Shown here in pieces: positions 8,240 to 15,678 of a stretch of DNA of 64,000 bases. The stretch is from Sinomicrobium kalidii (GTDB taxonomy: Bacteria > Bacteroidota > Bacteroidia > Flavobacteriales > Flavobacteriaceae). A program made the position numbers and the translations under genes. The notes beneath the pieces were generated by a model. It did no database searches, was not told the DNA's origin, and saw only the letters and a program-made list of their open reading frames with translations. The DNA is taken from the NCBI RefSeq assembly GCF_021183825.1, contig NZ_CP089211.1:3950501-4014500 (forward strand), written 5' to 3'. The number at the start of each line of letters is the position of its first letter. Positions within the stretch are counted from its first letter, which is position 1.

Positions 8240-11200
8240 ATGCAGGTATCCAGTTTAAACGGTGTAGTCAATGATTTTCTTCAAAAAAAGGTCACTATAC
8301 AAATAGAGGGCTTTGATGCTTCCGTCGTTTATTATGATTTAGAATTAAAGGAGAGCATGGCCTCCCACCAGGAGTTTCGTTTTACCTGGCAGGCCGACGG
8401 CAATTTTATGGCGGGGCATGAACAGCAAATGGAGACCATTGCCGATTATCGCGGGAAAGAAATCCTTATTAGCTTTAAGAATACTTTAGGGCAGGAAACT
8501 CACCGCTTTATCGGGATTATAGAGGGGCTTTATCTCCAAGACGAGGATGGAGGAGTTCCCGGCTATACTGTTATCGGTCGTAGCCGATCCATTGTTTTGG
8601 ACGATATTCCCCAAAGCCGTACCTATATCCGGGAGGGCTTGCAGGAGATACTCCATACCGTGGCCTCACAGGCCCCTAATAATTTTAAGATAGACCTTAA
8701 TCCGAGACATTCAGGGGCTATTTCTTATACAACTCAATATAACGAAACCGACTTTGCCTTTATGCAACGGATGGCCAGACGCTATGGCGAATGGTTTTAT
8801 TATGACGGAGCAGGTTTACAATTCGGAAAAACCCATGCTACCGATATTACTTTAGTTAATGGGGCTAACCTTCGTCTTTTTGTTCCGGGTGGTAGTATAG
8901 CCCCTGGCAAGGTAAATTTAACAGGATATAATTACCAACAAGCCGCAACTTTTACAGAACAATGGCAACGCCCACAGCAAAATAGCGACAACTTTTTATC
9001 CCGTACCGCCTTAGACAGTGCAGCAACTACTTATGGGCGGCAAAACCGGGATTATCAATATGTGGCCCAGGCCAGGGATAGTATGGAATTGCGGGAGATG
9101 CAACAACTGTTTCAACAGGCCAATGAGGCCAAAATGGCGACCTATGCCGGGCACAGTGATACACCTTTACCCATAGGAGGCCGTATAACCATACAAAAAG
9201 GCAAAGCCATAGGTGAATTTATCGTTATAGAAGTAAAACACCGTTCAGAACTCAAAGGACATTATACTTGTGCTTTTACGGTAATTCCCGCAGATATATC
9301 TGTACCGACACACACTGATCCCTTTATTATTCAAAAGGCCGAAAGCCAACGGGCGTTGGTCGTGGCCAATAACGACCCGCAAAGTATGAAGCGGGTTAAA
9401 GTACAATTCTATTGGGGCTATGAAAGCGACTGGATACCCGTAGTCACTCTTTACGGTGGCAGTGGCAGAGGAATATACATACTCCCGGAGGTAGGCGATG
9501 AGGTGTCCGTGGATTTTGAAGGTGGTAATGTAGATCAACCTATTGTACGGGGGGCTGTATATAACGGGGCACAAAAGAACGGTTACGGTTCGGCCAATAA
9601 CGACTTAAAAGTATTTCATTTCCGTAATGGAGAAAAAATAATCGTTAATGAGGCGGAAGGAAGTATTGAAATCGTCGATAAGGCAGGCAGTACCTATTAT
9701 ATGGATGGTAGTGGAAATATTGATATTACCGCAGTGGAGACCATAAGGCAGAATGCCAGAAATATGGAAATTAATATACTGGAAGATTTAACTATAACAA
9801 CTGGTGACCAGTTACAAATACGTGCCTTCCAAAAAATGTTAATTACCACCCCCTGGATGCAGCAATTAATAGCGGATTTTTATCATACCCAGGCTGGAAA
9901 AGCCCTGATAAACTCCGAAAATGAAATAAAGCTGGAAAGCCCGGAGTTATTTGCATCAGGACAGGAAAAGCTGATGCTACATAGTGAAAAAGAACTGATC
10001 TCCAATAGTAAGGGAACACTATCTATAAAAGGAGAGAAAGGAAACAAAATGTACAATACGGCGGAAAGCTACGAAATTGTACAGCCCACTATTGAGGCCA
10101 AATGTGTGGTAAGTTTCCGGGCAAAGGATAGCTGGTCGGGAGAGTTTGGTTTTGACTGGATGCGAATAGAAGATACCAATATTGACGGAGATAATAAATA
10201 TGAGGATATTGTAGGGCAATATGGCAGTGTCTATGCTACCCAATCCAATGCCGTGTTTACTGCAAATGCAAGCAAATATAACTCTTTAAAAACCCGTCAT
10301 TATACACCCCACAAAATCCCGTGGAAAACAGATAATAATGGAGATACTGAAGAATATTTTGTACCGTGGTTGTCCTTGTTTCCGACGTCGGTTAACCATC
10401 AACCCCCACCGATAGATTCCAGTTTGGAAGGTGCTGCACCTATTGTCCGTAATTATGAACCTAACGAGGCTACATTAAAAGTAAGTATCGAAGTTGAGGA
10501 AGAACCGGAGAGCATAGAACTGGAATATGACGAAAGCCTGTTTACTATAACCAATAAGGAAAGGGTTAATCAAACCGCAAAAGGTAAACACGATGCCGAA
10601 ATTACCATAAAATGTACCGGGGATTTTGGGACACACAAGGAAATAAAAGCTATGGCCGTTACTGAGGTCAATGGTAAAAAGGTAAAACAGCTTGCCGGAA
10701 AACTCAAAGTTTATAAGAACCAAAAGTTGTATAATGGAGATGTGGTGTTTGTAAATGTGAAGACCAAAATAAATAGCAGAGAGAAGTTTGGATTGTCAAA
10801 TACAACGATTATAAAAAGACAAAAGGATTACTTAGAAAAATTTATAAAACAAGCACTGATTATCCCAAATATTGATGTCCAAAAATTTGATAGGACTAAT
10901 GATAGTACCCTGAACAGTAGCTATACGCATCAATTAGGGCCAAATAAAGTGCTAAGCAAATATCATAATAGTGGTCAGGGAAGTGGATTAGCTGATTATA
11001 TGGAGACCGAATTTAATGCTGCACATCCTGAATATGCTGACTATTATAAAGTGTTCTTTTTTGGAGAGCCTGGTATAGCGGTATATAACGGACAGGTTAG
11101 GGGACTTGGCGGACATGCCAATGGCATTCCTTCAAAAACTGCCATTATGTATGCCAACCCGGATGACTTTTTTGTAACTCATGAATTGATGCACTGTTTG

Positions 11201-11365
11201 GGTATGTATCACAGCTTTGATAATAGTGGAGATTATACCTACGAAATAGGAAAGACCGAAAACATCATGGATTATTCTCACATGAGTTGGAATGGCAGTA
11301 CCATCTTAACTCAAATAAGCACCTGGAAATGGCAATGGGAAAAACTCCAGAATGAAATAGGATAA
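8240..11365 (+). CDS. VgrG (TssI) spike protein with C-terminal metzincin-type protease domain
   Basis: A 1041-residue evolved VgrG. Residues 1-500 hold the hub and needle: a gp27-like region, then the OB-fold segment with KRVKVQFYWGYESDWIPV and LPEVGDEVSVDFEGG, and a beta-helix-like repeat region to about 600. Residues about 605-700 carry a SFRAKDSWSGEFGFDWMR block that I associate with Bacteroidota T6SS cargo proteins. The C-terminus has a zinc protease motif HELMHCLGMYH (about 981-991; HExxHxxGxxH) and a Met-turn NIMDY (near 1008), the metzincin signature. A secreted protein that could be the immunity factor follows 18 bases downstream. The target is probably a periplasmic or surface protein of a rival cell (inference). 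Confidence 0.88.
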   Translation: MQVSSLNGVVNDFLQKKVTIQIEGFDASVVYYDLELKESMASHQEFRFTWQADGNFMAGHEQQMETIADYRGKEILISFKNTLGQETHRFIGIIEGLYLQDEDGGVPGYTVIGRSRSIVLDDIPQSRTYIREGLQEILHTVASQAPNNFKIDLNPRHSGAISYTTQYNETDFAFMQRMARRYGEWFYYDGAGLQFGKTHATDITLVNGANLRLFVPGGSIAPGKVNLTGYNYQQAATFTEQWQRPQQNSDNFLSRTALDSAATTYGRQNRDYQYVAQARDSMELREMQQLFQQANEAKMATYAGHSDTPLPIGGRITIQKGKAIGEFIVIEVKHRSELKGHYTCAFTVIPADISVPTHTDPFIIQKAESQRALVVANNDPQSMKRVKVQFYWGYESDWIPVVTLYGGSGRGIYILPEVGDEVSVDFEGGNVDQPIVRGAVYNGAQKNGYGSANNDLKVFHFRNGEKIIVNEAEGSIEIVDKAGSTYYMDGSGNIDITAVETIRQNARNMEINILEDLTITTGDQLQIRAFQKMLITTPWMQQLIADFYHTQAGKALINSENEIKLESPELFASGQEKLMLHSEKELISNSKGTLSIKGEKGNKMYNTAESYEIVQPTIEAKCVVSFRAKDSWSGEFGFDWMRIEDTNIDGDNKYEDIVGQYGSVYATQSNAVFTANASKYNSLKTRHYTPHKIPWKTDNNGDTEEYFVPWLSLFPTSVNHQPPPIDSSLEGAAPIVRNYEPNEATLKVSIEVEEEPESIELEYDESLFTITNKERVNQTAKGKHDAEITIKCTGDFGTHKEIKAMAVTEVNGKKVKQLAGKLKVYKNQKLYNGDVVFVNVKTKINSREKFGLSNTTIIKRQKDYLEKFIKQALIIPNIDVQKFDRTNDSTLNSSYTHQLGPNKVLSKYHNSGQGSGLADYMETEFNAAHPEYADYYKVFFFGEPGIAVYNGQVRGLGGHANGIPSKTAIMYANPDDFFVTHELMHCLGMYHSFDNSGDYTYEIGKTENIMDYSHMSWNGSTILTQISTWKWQWEKLQNEIG

Positions 11366-11383
11366 AGTATAAAAATGTAAGTG

Positions 11384-11977
11384 ATGAAAACTGTATTAAG
11401 CCTGTGTTTACTTGTTTTTTTTAATGCCTGTTGGGGCCAAAAAAATGTACCTATGGAATTTGAGAAATTTGATGTGGAAACATATAAAAAGAATGAAAAC
11501 AAAGGCTTAGGTCTTTATTCTTTTACATTACCCGATGGAACTGAAGTTGTTCAAAGTGAATCTGAGCTTCATTTTTCACATACAGAGACTCCCCCTGATC
11601 CTGAAATGTTTGAGATTTATAAAGAGTTTTATAAAAACACATTTATACAAAAAAAGGGGAAATTCTTCAAAAAGGGAAATTGGGAGAAAGGCGTATGGTA
11701 TTATTTTGATCGGGAAGGGAATTTGATCGAGAAGAAAGACCATGACAAACCATTTAAAAATTTTCCCTGGGAAAAAGTTACCACCTTTATGGTTACTAAC
11801 GGTATTCCAATGGAGCAGATATGGGGTATTGAAAGACAGGCAGATGAAAAAGGAGCATTTTGGTATATCTCATGGATAAAAGATACCAAAACAAAAATGG
11901 GTGAAATTATTACGATTGATGCCAATACAGGAAAGGTTATAAAGAAGCAGGAACAAAGTTTCGCAAGAGAAATTTAA
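11384..11977 (+). CDS. secreted protein, candidate immunity to the VgrG protease
   Basis: A 197-residue protein. The in-frame GTG at 11381 is less likely than ATG 11384, which gives a short signal peptide (MKTVLSLCLLVFFNACWGQ) with either a signal peptidase I site after WGQ or a weak lipobox ending at Cys. The mature part is charged, with a KGKFFKKGNWEKGVWYYFDREGNLIEKKD repeat-like beta region split here for length: KKGNWEKGVWYYF then DREGNLIEKKD. It lies between vgrG and the PAAR-like gene, the usual place for an immunity gene. An exported inhibitor would fit a toxin acting in the periplasm. No family recognised; the role is inferred from position. Confidence 0.5.
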   Translation: MKTVLSLCLLVFFNACWGQKNVPMEFEKFDVETYKKNENKGLGLYSFTLPDGTEVVQSESELHFSHTETPPDPEMFEIYKEFYKNTFIQKKGKFFKKGNWEKGVWYYFDREGNLIEKKDHDKPFKNFPWEKVTTFMVTNGIPMEQIWGIERQADEKGAFWYISWIKDTKTKMGEIITIDANTGKVIKKQEQSFAREI

Positions 11978-11979
11978 TC

Positions 11980-12321
11980 ATGCCACAAAAAGTCGTCGAA
12001 GGAGCCATATTAAAGTGTGACAAGGGGTCTGCCCCAAGCCAGTTAAAAGTCAGCAGCCAGGATTTCACCTTTTTTGAGGACAAGCTGGTGGCCACGGAAG
12101 ACGATAAGGCTGCCAATGAAAATATCCTGCCTTTTGGAGCCTGTACTGTTACCCGTTCTGCCTGTTCCCCTAAACCTATAAAATGGGATAAGGCAGCATC
12201 CAAAGACGAAATCAACGGCTGTAAGGCATTGTTAGAAAATTCACAGTGTAAATGTTCTGTTGGTGGTATCATCAAAATACAAAAGGTGGGACACGAAGGA
12301 CAGAGCGAAATAGAAGGATAA
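11980..12321 (+). CDS. DUF4280 PAAR-like spike tip protein
   Basis: A 113-residue protein with the DUF4280 pattern: VVEGAILKCDKGSAP near the start, FGACTVTRSACSPKPIKW in the middle, and LLENSQCKCSVGGIIKI near the end, with conserved Cys pairs that could bind metal. DUF4280 proteins are treated as PAAR-like tips that sharpen the VgrG spike in Bacteroidota and contractile injection systems. The gene ends the cassette, starts 3 bases after the candidate immunity gene and is followed by a strong terminator. Confidence 0.82.
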   Translation: MPQKVVEGAILKCDKGSAPSQLKVSSQDFTFFEDKLVATEDDKAANENILPFGACTVTRSACSPKPIKWDKAASKDEINGCKALLENSQCKCSVGGIIKIQKVGHEGQSEIEG

Positions 12322-12365
12322 TATTTTGGCCAATCAAGGCCCCCTAAACCTATGTTTGACCAAAG

Positions 12366-12390
12366 AAACCCCTCTGCGGAGGGGTTTTAT
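12366..12390 (+). terminator. rho-independent terminator of the type VI cassette
   Basis: AACCCCTC (12367-12374), loop TGCG, GAGGGGTT (12379-12386), then a T-rich tail. It closes the cassette 45 bases after the PAAR-like stop, so the cargo is a separate transcription unit. Confidence 0.8.
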
Positions 12391-12458
12391 CCCTTTTATG
12401 TTTTCCCGTAAAATCTTTACCAATGAACATCCTACTTTAGCTGAAAATTGCTCGAAGT

Positions 12459-12650
12459 ATGACAAAAAAAGAATTAGACCTAAAGTTAATGTCCCTATCC
12501 GATCTTAAAACAATGATGGAAATTGCTAAAGACATGGCAGAACACTATAAGTCGAAAGGTCATGAGAAGGAGGCGGAACGGTGGGAATACAGGCGGGCGC
12601 TTTGTTTTAATACCCTCGAATATCGACTCCAGCGGTATTTTGAAGATTAA
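12459..12650 (+). CDS. small unknown protein, 63 aa
   Basis: A short, highly charged helical protein (MTKKELDLKLMSLSDLKTMM..., then MAEHYKSKGHEKEAERWEYR), probably two antiparallel helices. It has a good ATG start and stands alone after the cassette terminator. It converges with the minus-strand membrane protein gene, with a 4-base overlap at the ends. No family recognised. Confidence 0.5.
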   Translation: MTKKELDLKLMSLSDLKTMMEIAKDMAEHYKSKGHEKEAERWEYRRALCFNTLEYRLQRYFED

Positions 12651-12991
12651 GTAAATATATACTTTGTCAAAAAATAAACTATAATTCCTGCCAATACAGC
12701 TACTATAATCTCTCTAAAAGTTGGTCGAACACTTTTAAAAAATCCTTTTGTTTTCTGGTTAAGTTCTGTTTTTACCCTGTTATTGTTTTCTAATAAATCC
12801 TTTAATGCCTCTTCGTTAGTGGTCACTACTTTAGTCTTATTGTTATTATATTCAACGGCTTTTAACTTTATAAGATATTCAAAAAACAGAAATTCATCTT
12901 TGGATGATGTTTTAGTCACAGGTATCGAACCTATATTTATCAAGTTATTTATAGTACCTTTTTGATTATCCGTTAGTTGATGTTTTTTCAT
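12647..12991 (-). CDS. C-tail membrane protein, 114 aa
   Basis: Unknown protein with an Asn/Lys-rich soluble part and one C-terminal membrane helix (EIIVAVLAGIIVYFLTKYIF). I chose ATG 12991 (MKKHQLTDNQK) over the longer frame from 13027, because a perfect TAnnTTTG box lies at 13015-13022 on this strand and would start transcription downstream of the longer start. It is leftward, against the surrounding genes, like the HEPN operon; an accessory gene expressed in the lysogen is likely (inference). Confidence 0.5.
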   Translation of the reverse strand: MKKHQLTDNQKGTINNLINIGSIPVTKTSSKDEFLFFEYLIKLKAVEYNNNKTKVVTTNEEALKDLLENNNRVKTELNQKTKGFFKSVRPTFREIIVAVLAGIIVYFLTKYIFT

Positions 12992-13014
12992 TACTGTATT
13001 AGAGTTGGTTATAT

Positions 13015-13022
13015 CAAATATA
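13015..13022 (-). promoter_or_regulatory. TAnnTTTG -7 box (minus strand)
   Basis: TATATTTG on the minus strand, 23 bases before ATG 12991. It fits the Bacteroidota -7 consensus; no clear -33 box is seen. Confidence 0.4.
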
Positions 13023-13097
13023 CCCATTTTAAGCGTCCAATTTGGTGTAAAGAAATCGAAAATTTCAAAACATCAAAAGTCATTCTATATAAGTAGC

Positions 13098-13128
13098 TTT
13101 TTAACATTCCAAAAAAAGCGTATTTTTG
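13098..13128 (+). promoter_or_regulatory. promoter for the HTH gene
   Basis: TTTT (13098-13101), 19 bases, then TATTTTTG (13121-13128). This matches the Bacteroidota TTTG-N19-TAnnTTTG layout with one change in the -33 box, and predicts a start about 14 bases before the gene. Confidence 0.5.
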
Positions 13129-13148
13129 TTAAAATCCTCCGCTTGTTT

Positions 13149-13337
13149 ATGGCCCGTAAAACATCCACACGACAATTTTACAATGATATACGGCGTGAAT
13201 ATCACAGGTTAAGTCTGCCGGAAAAAGACGGTGTCCGCACCTATACCGATGAGCGGATATTCCAGCAGTTGGCTAAGAAGTATTACCGCAGCCCAAGGAC
13301 GATCGAAAACATTGTCTTTCACCGGGTCAGCGAATAA
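13149..13337 (+). CDS. small HTH protein, candidate late-gene activator
   Basis: A 62-residue basic protein starting at ATG 13149 (MARKTSTRQFYND). Residues about 32-60 (DERIFQQLAKKYYRSPRTIE...) form a likely helix-turn-helix, similar in style to the C-terminal HTH of the Mor/C activators of Mu. It has its own promoter and lies directly before the late genes, where Mu keeps its C and Mor activators. It is much shorter than Mor or C (about 130-140 residues), so the dimerisation part would be missing. Its 3' end overlaps the converging head gene by 11 bases. Confidence 0.5.
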   Translation: MARKTSTRQFYNDIRREYHRLSLPEKDGVRTYTDERIFQQLAKKYYRSPRTIENIVFHRVSE

Positions 13338-13866
13338 TATATCCCAAACCATCGTTTTCCTGCCGGGGAGGGATATTTCCCCGATTGATACTGACATCCG
13401 CAAACTTCCCGTCCTGGTAACTTTTGGCCGCCGAGTAGTCCTGCAAGGCACATTCAAAAACTACCCGGTACAGGTTCCCTGCGCTTCCGGTATCCACCGG
13501 ATGAAAATCCACCCGGCGCATGCTGCTGTAATTCTCCCCGTCTGTACGGTGAAACAAGGCATGTAACTGATCCTTGGCCTTCAGAAATTCCAAAGCCCCG
13601 GCCTGGTTATAGGCCCCCTGGAAGGTGTCCAGGAAGGTTTCGTAATACAGGTAGGCGTCCATCTGTAATATGACATTCTGCACTTTAAGCCCCACGTCAT
13701 TAATTTCCCTTACCCGAAAGGACAAAAAGATCGCAGGTGTGGGAAACGGATGCTCACTTTCCAAAAAATTCACCTGGTTATGCCAAAGGTCCACCCACCG
13801 GATATCCGGCATGTTGGCGGAGATCTTCTCCGCAAGTTCGATATACAGGTCTGGCCAGTTTTGCAT
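13327..13866 (-). CDS. phage head-tail completion type protein, 179 aa
   Basis: Last gene of the leftward head operon. ATG 13866 (MQNWPDLYIELAEKI) is chosen over an upstream frame start at 13956, because the extra part overlaps the gpG-like gene and looks non-coding. The sequence is alpha/beta with a NVILQMDAYLYYETFLDTF region seen in tail terminator and connector proteins. A position next to the gpG-like gene supports a connector or tail-completion role, like Mu gp37 (inference). Confidence 0.55.
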   Translation of the reverse strand: MQNWPDLYIELAEKISANMPDIRWVDLWHNQVNFLESEHPFPTPAIFLSFRVREINDVGLKVQNVILQMDAYLYYETFLDTFQGAYNQAGALEFLKAKDQLHALFHRTDGENYSSMRRVDFHPVDTGSAGNLYRVVFECALQDYSAAKSYQDGKFADVSINRGNIPPRQENDGLGYIIR

Positions 13867-13882
13867 GGTCTTTGGTTTGTAG

Positions 13883-14413
13883 TTAAATAAGGGCCTGGAA
13901 ACGACGGATAATCTCCCCTTTAAGCCAGGTATCGAAATCATCCATAAGCGCCCCACTTTCCCCGATAAATTGTCTTTTAGGTATAGTGATTCGGAAAGGG
14001 TCTTTGCTTAGGGCCATCCATTTATACCGCTGTTGCCCGGTAGCTTTAAACATATACCAGAAAAACCGCTTCATCCGTGTTGTGGGATGAATGACGATCA
14101 CCCCTCCGGAGTTGTGTATTTCAGCATAGGGTGCTTCCGTCCCGAAAGTGATTTTTCTGCCAGTTTCCTGTAACACGCGAATACTATCCCGAAGGTTCCC
14201 GGTTTGGGTCAGGATGGCCCCGCCCGGACGATCGTTGTGCTTTCGCCCTTCCCAGGCTTCAAATGATACATCCAGCCAACCCTGCTCGAAAAACCGTTCC
14301 TTAAAGAAATTTACAGCGGTGACTTTGGCATACCGCATCTGGTCCCGTTTCAGGGCCTCCAGCATACCTGAAAAGTCCGGTGCCCTGTTTATAGTGATAA
14401 CCCTTTTTCTCAT
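13883..14413 (-). CDS. phage virion morphogenesis protein (Mu gpG-like)
   Basis: A 176-residue protein of the phage virion morphogenesis family. The conserved segments are present: ILTQTGNLRDSI (near residue 68), YAEIHNSGG (near 96) and IPKRQFIGES near the end. In Mu, gpG helps tail-head joining. It starts where the gpF-like gene stops (1-base overlap at 14413), so the two are co-translated. Confidence 0.82.
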   Translation of the reverse strand: MRKRVITINRAPDFSGMLEALKRDQMRYAKVTAVNFFKERFFEQGWLDVSFEAWEGRKHNDRPGGAILTQTGNLRDSIRVLQETGRKITFGTEAPYAEIHNSGGVIVIHPTTRMKRFFWYMFKATGQQRYKWMALSKDPFRITIPKRQFIGESGALMDDFDTWLKGEIIRRFQALI

Positions 14414-15678
14414 TATTGTTTTTTTTCTTTGATAGTATCGGTTATGGCACGTAGGGCCAGCCGCCCATTAGCCAACTCCGCGATATTGTAATAGTAATCC
14501 CCTGACCGGGATTTCAGGTAAAACCACCTTTTGTATAAAGCCTTCTCTTTCCCTACTTCGGTACTTAACATAAATTCGGCTTCCCGGAGATCGTTTTTCA
14601 GATTCCGGACCAGGTAGTTCCTGCCTACCTGGTCTTTATGCGGCGTACTGACGATCGCTTTTATATCCTTGTTGGAAAGGGTAAAACTCGCCGGCAACTC
14701 CGGATGCGAAAACTTCACCTGTTTTTCCACGTACCTGGTTTTGGCGTACTCCCTGGCCTCATTGGAGGTACGCTCTATAAAAAGGTTTTCGATCCTATCG
14801 GATACGGTTTTATGAACGATCCGGAAATATCCCTGATCAGCTTTAAACACTTCCCCGGTCTTTCCTACGTTGGTCCTAAATTCCGGCTTTACCATATCCT
14901 CCGGAATGTTCCCTTTTCCGGTAGGCTTTTCTGCCGTTTGTATCGCTGTACACCTACATCGCCAACCATTGGGCGGGTAATACAGGCTCCAGAACGGGTC
15001 GTCCAGGGGTTTGACCGTTCCTTCCAGGACGGTATGTTCCTCCCGTACCCTGTCGTCTCCCACAGTTCTATATTTGAGATTCGGAAATAAATCTTTATCC
15101 GCCTCAAAGGTTTGCCATTGCCCGGCATGGTGCCCGGCCTGCCGTGCTGTCTGAAATTCCGCCTGGAGATAGTTTTTGTTATATTGGCCGTTTAGTACCT
15201 GTACCTGGTCTTTAAAACCCTGGTAATCGTTTTTATACTTTTGGGCCAGCTGGTTGATCTCCACCAGCTGTGTGTAGGACTTGGCCCCGGAGAACTTATA
15301 GAGGTTTTCCTCCATCTTCATTTTCACGGTATCGGCCTGGGCTTTCTCTCCCCATTTTGTCCAGTCTTTTCCCCATCCCTTTTGGGCCTGTTCCCTTATA
15401 TCGTCAAAAATGGTGTCGATAAGTTCCGGATCGAGGGCTTCGGGTTGGAGTTCCCCGCTTAGTATAGCTTCCGCAAGCCGATCGATAATTTTCCCGTACC
15501 TGGAAACATCCAGCGCAACGGGTTTCCCGGGAACGTATCCGGCATAAAAGCGATGGATGCTATTTAGTGCCGGAAGGACTTTTTTTTTAAATACCTGGCT
15601 GTTGGACCTTTCGTATCTTTTAAACCTGTGGTTTGTTTTAATCCCAGGATCGGCACCCCGGTTTGCTGTTCCACCCAT
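14413..15678 (-). CDS. Mu gpF-like minor head protein, probably made by -1 frameshift
   Basis: SPP1 gp7/Mu F family minor head protein, recognised by QTARQAGHHAGQWQTFEAD, the RVREEHTVLEGTVKPLDDPFW segment (here split as RVREEHTVLEG and VKPLDDPFW) and PPNGWRCRCTAIQ. The C-terminal 90 residues (HKDQVGRNYLVRNL to YYYNIAELANGRLAL) resemble the small phage nuclease-like domains often fused to gpF. The only in-frame ATG near the start (15678) lies 115 bases inside the portal gene and the first 30 residues look like an out-of-frame shadow. There is no ATG, GTG or TTG between the shadow and the conserved part. A slippery A AAA AAG at 15585-15579 would instead join it to the portal protein. Confidence 0.78.
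   Translation of the reverse strand: MGGTANRGADPGIKTNHRFKRYERSNSQVFKKKVLPALNSIHRFYAGYVPGKPVALDVSRYGKIIDRLAEAILSGELQPEALDPELIDTIFDDIREQAQKGWGKDWTKWGEKAQADTVKMKMEENLYKFSGAKSYTQLVEINQLAQKYKNDYQGFKDQVQVLNGQYNKNYLQAEFQTARQAGHHAGQWQTFEADKDLFPNLKYRTVGDDRVREEHTVLEGTVKPLDDPFWSLYYPPNGWRCRCTAIQTAEKPTGKGNIPEDMVKPEFRTNVGKTGEVFKADQGYFRIVHKTVSDRIENLFIERTSNEAREYAKTRYVEKQVKFSHPELPASFTLSNKDIKAIVSTPHKDQVGRNYLVRNLKNDLREAEFMLSTEVGKEKALYKRWFYLKSRSGDYYYNIAELANGRLALRAITDTIKEKKQ

Noticed and set aside
8240..11365. VgrG as the phage's own tail hub and spike
   Set aside because: The phage has separate hub, spike and tube genes at 23-28 kb in the right order, and this gene is flanked by Bacteroidota T6SS genes.
12326..12508. 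Plus-strand frame of 60 codons after the PAAR-like gene
   Set aside because: It runs through the terminator stem at 12366-12390 and overlaps the better-supported gene at 12459.
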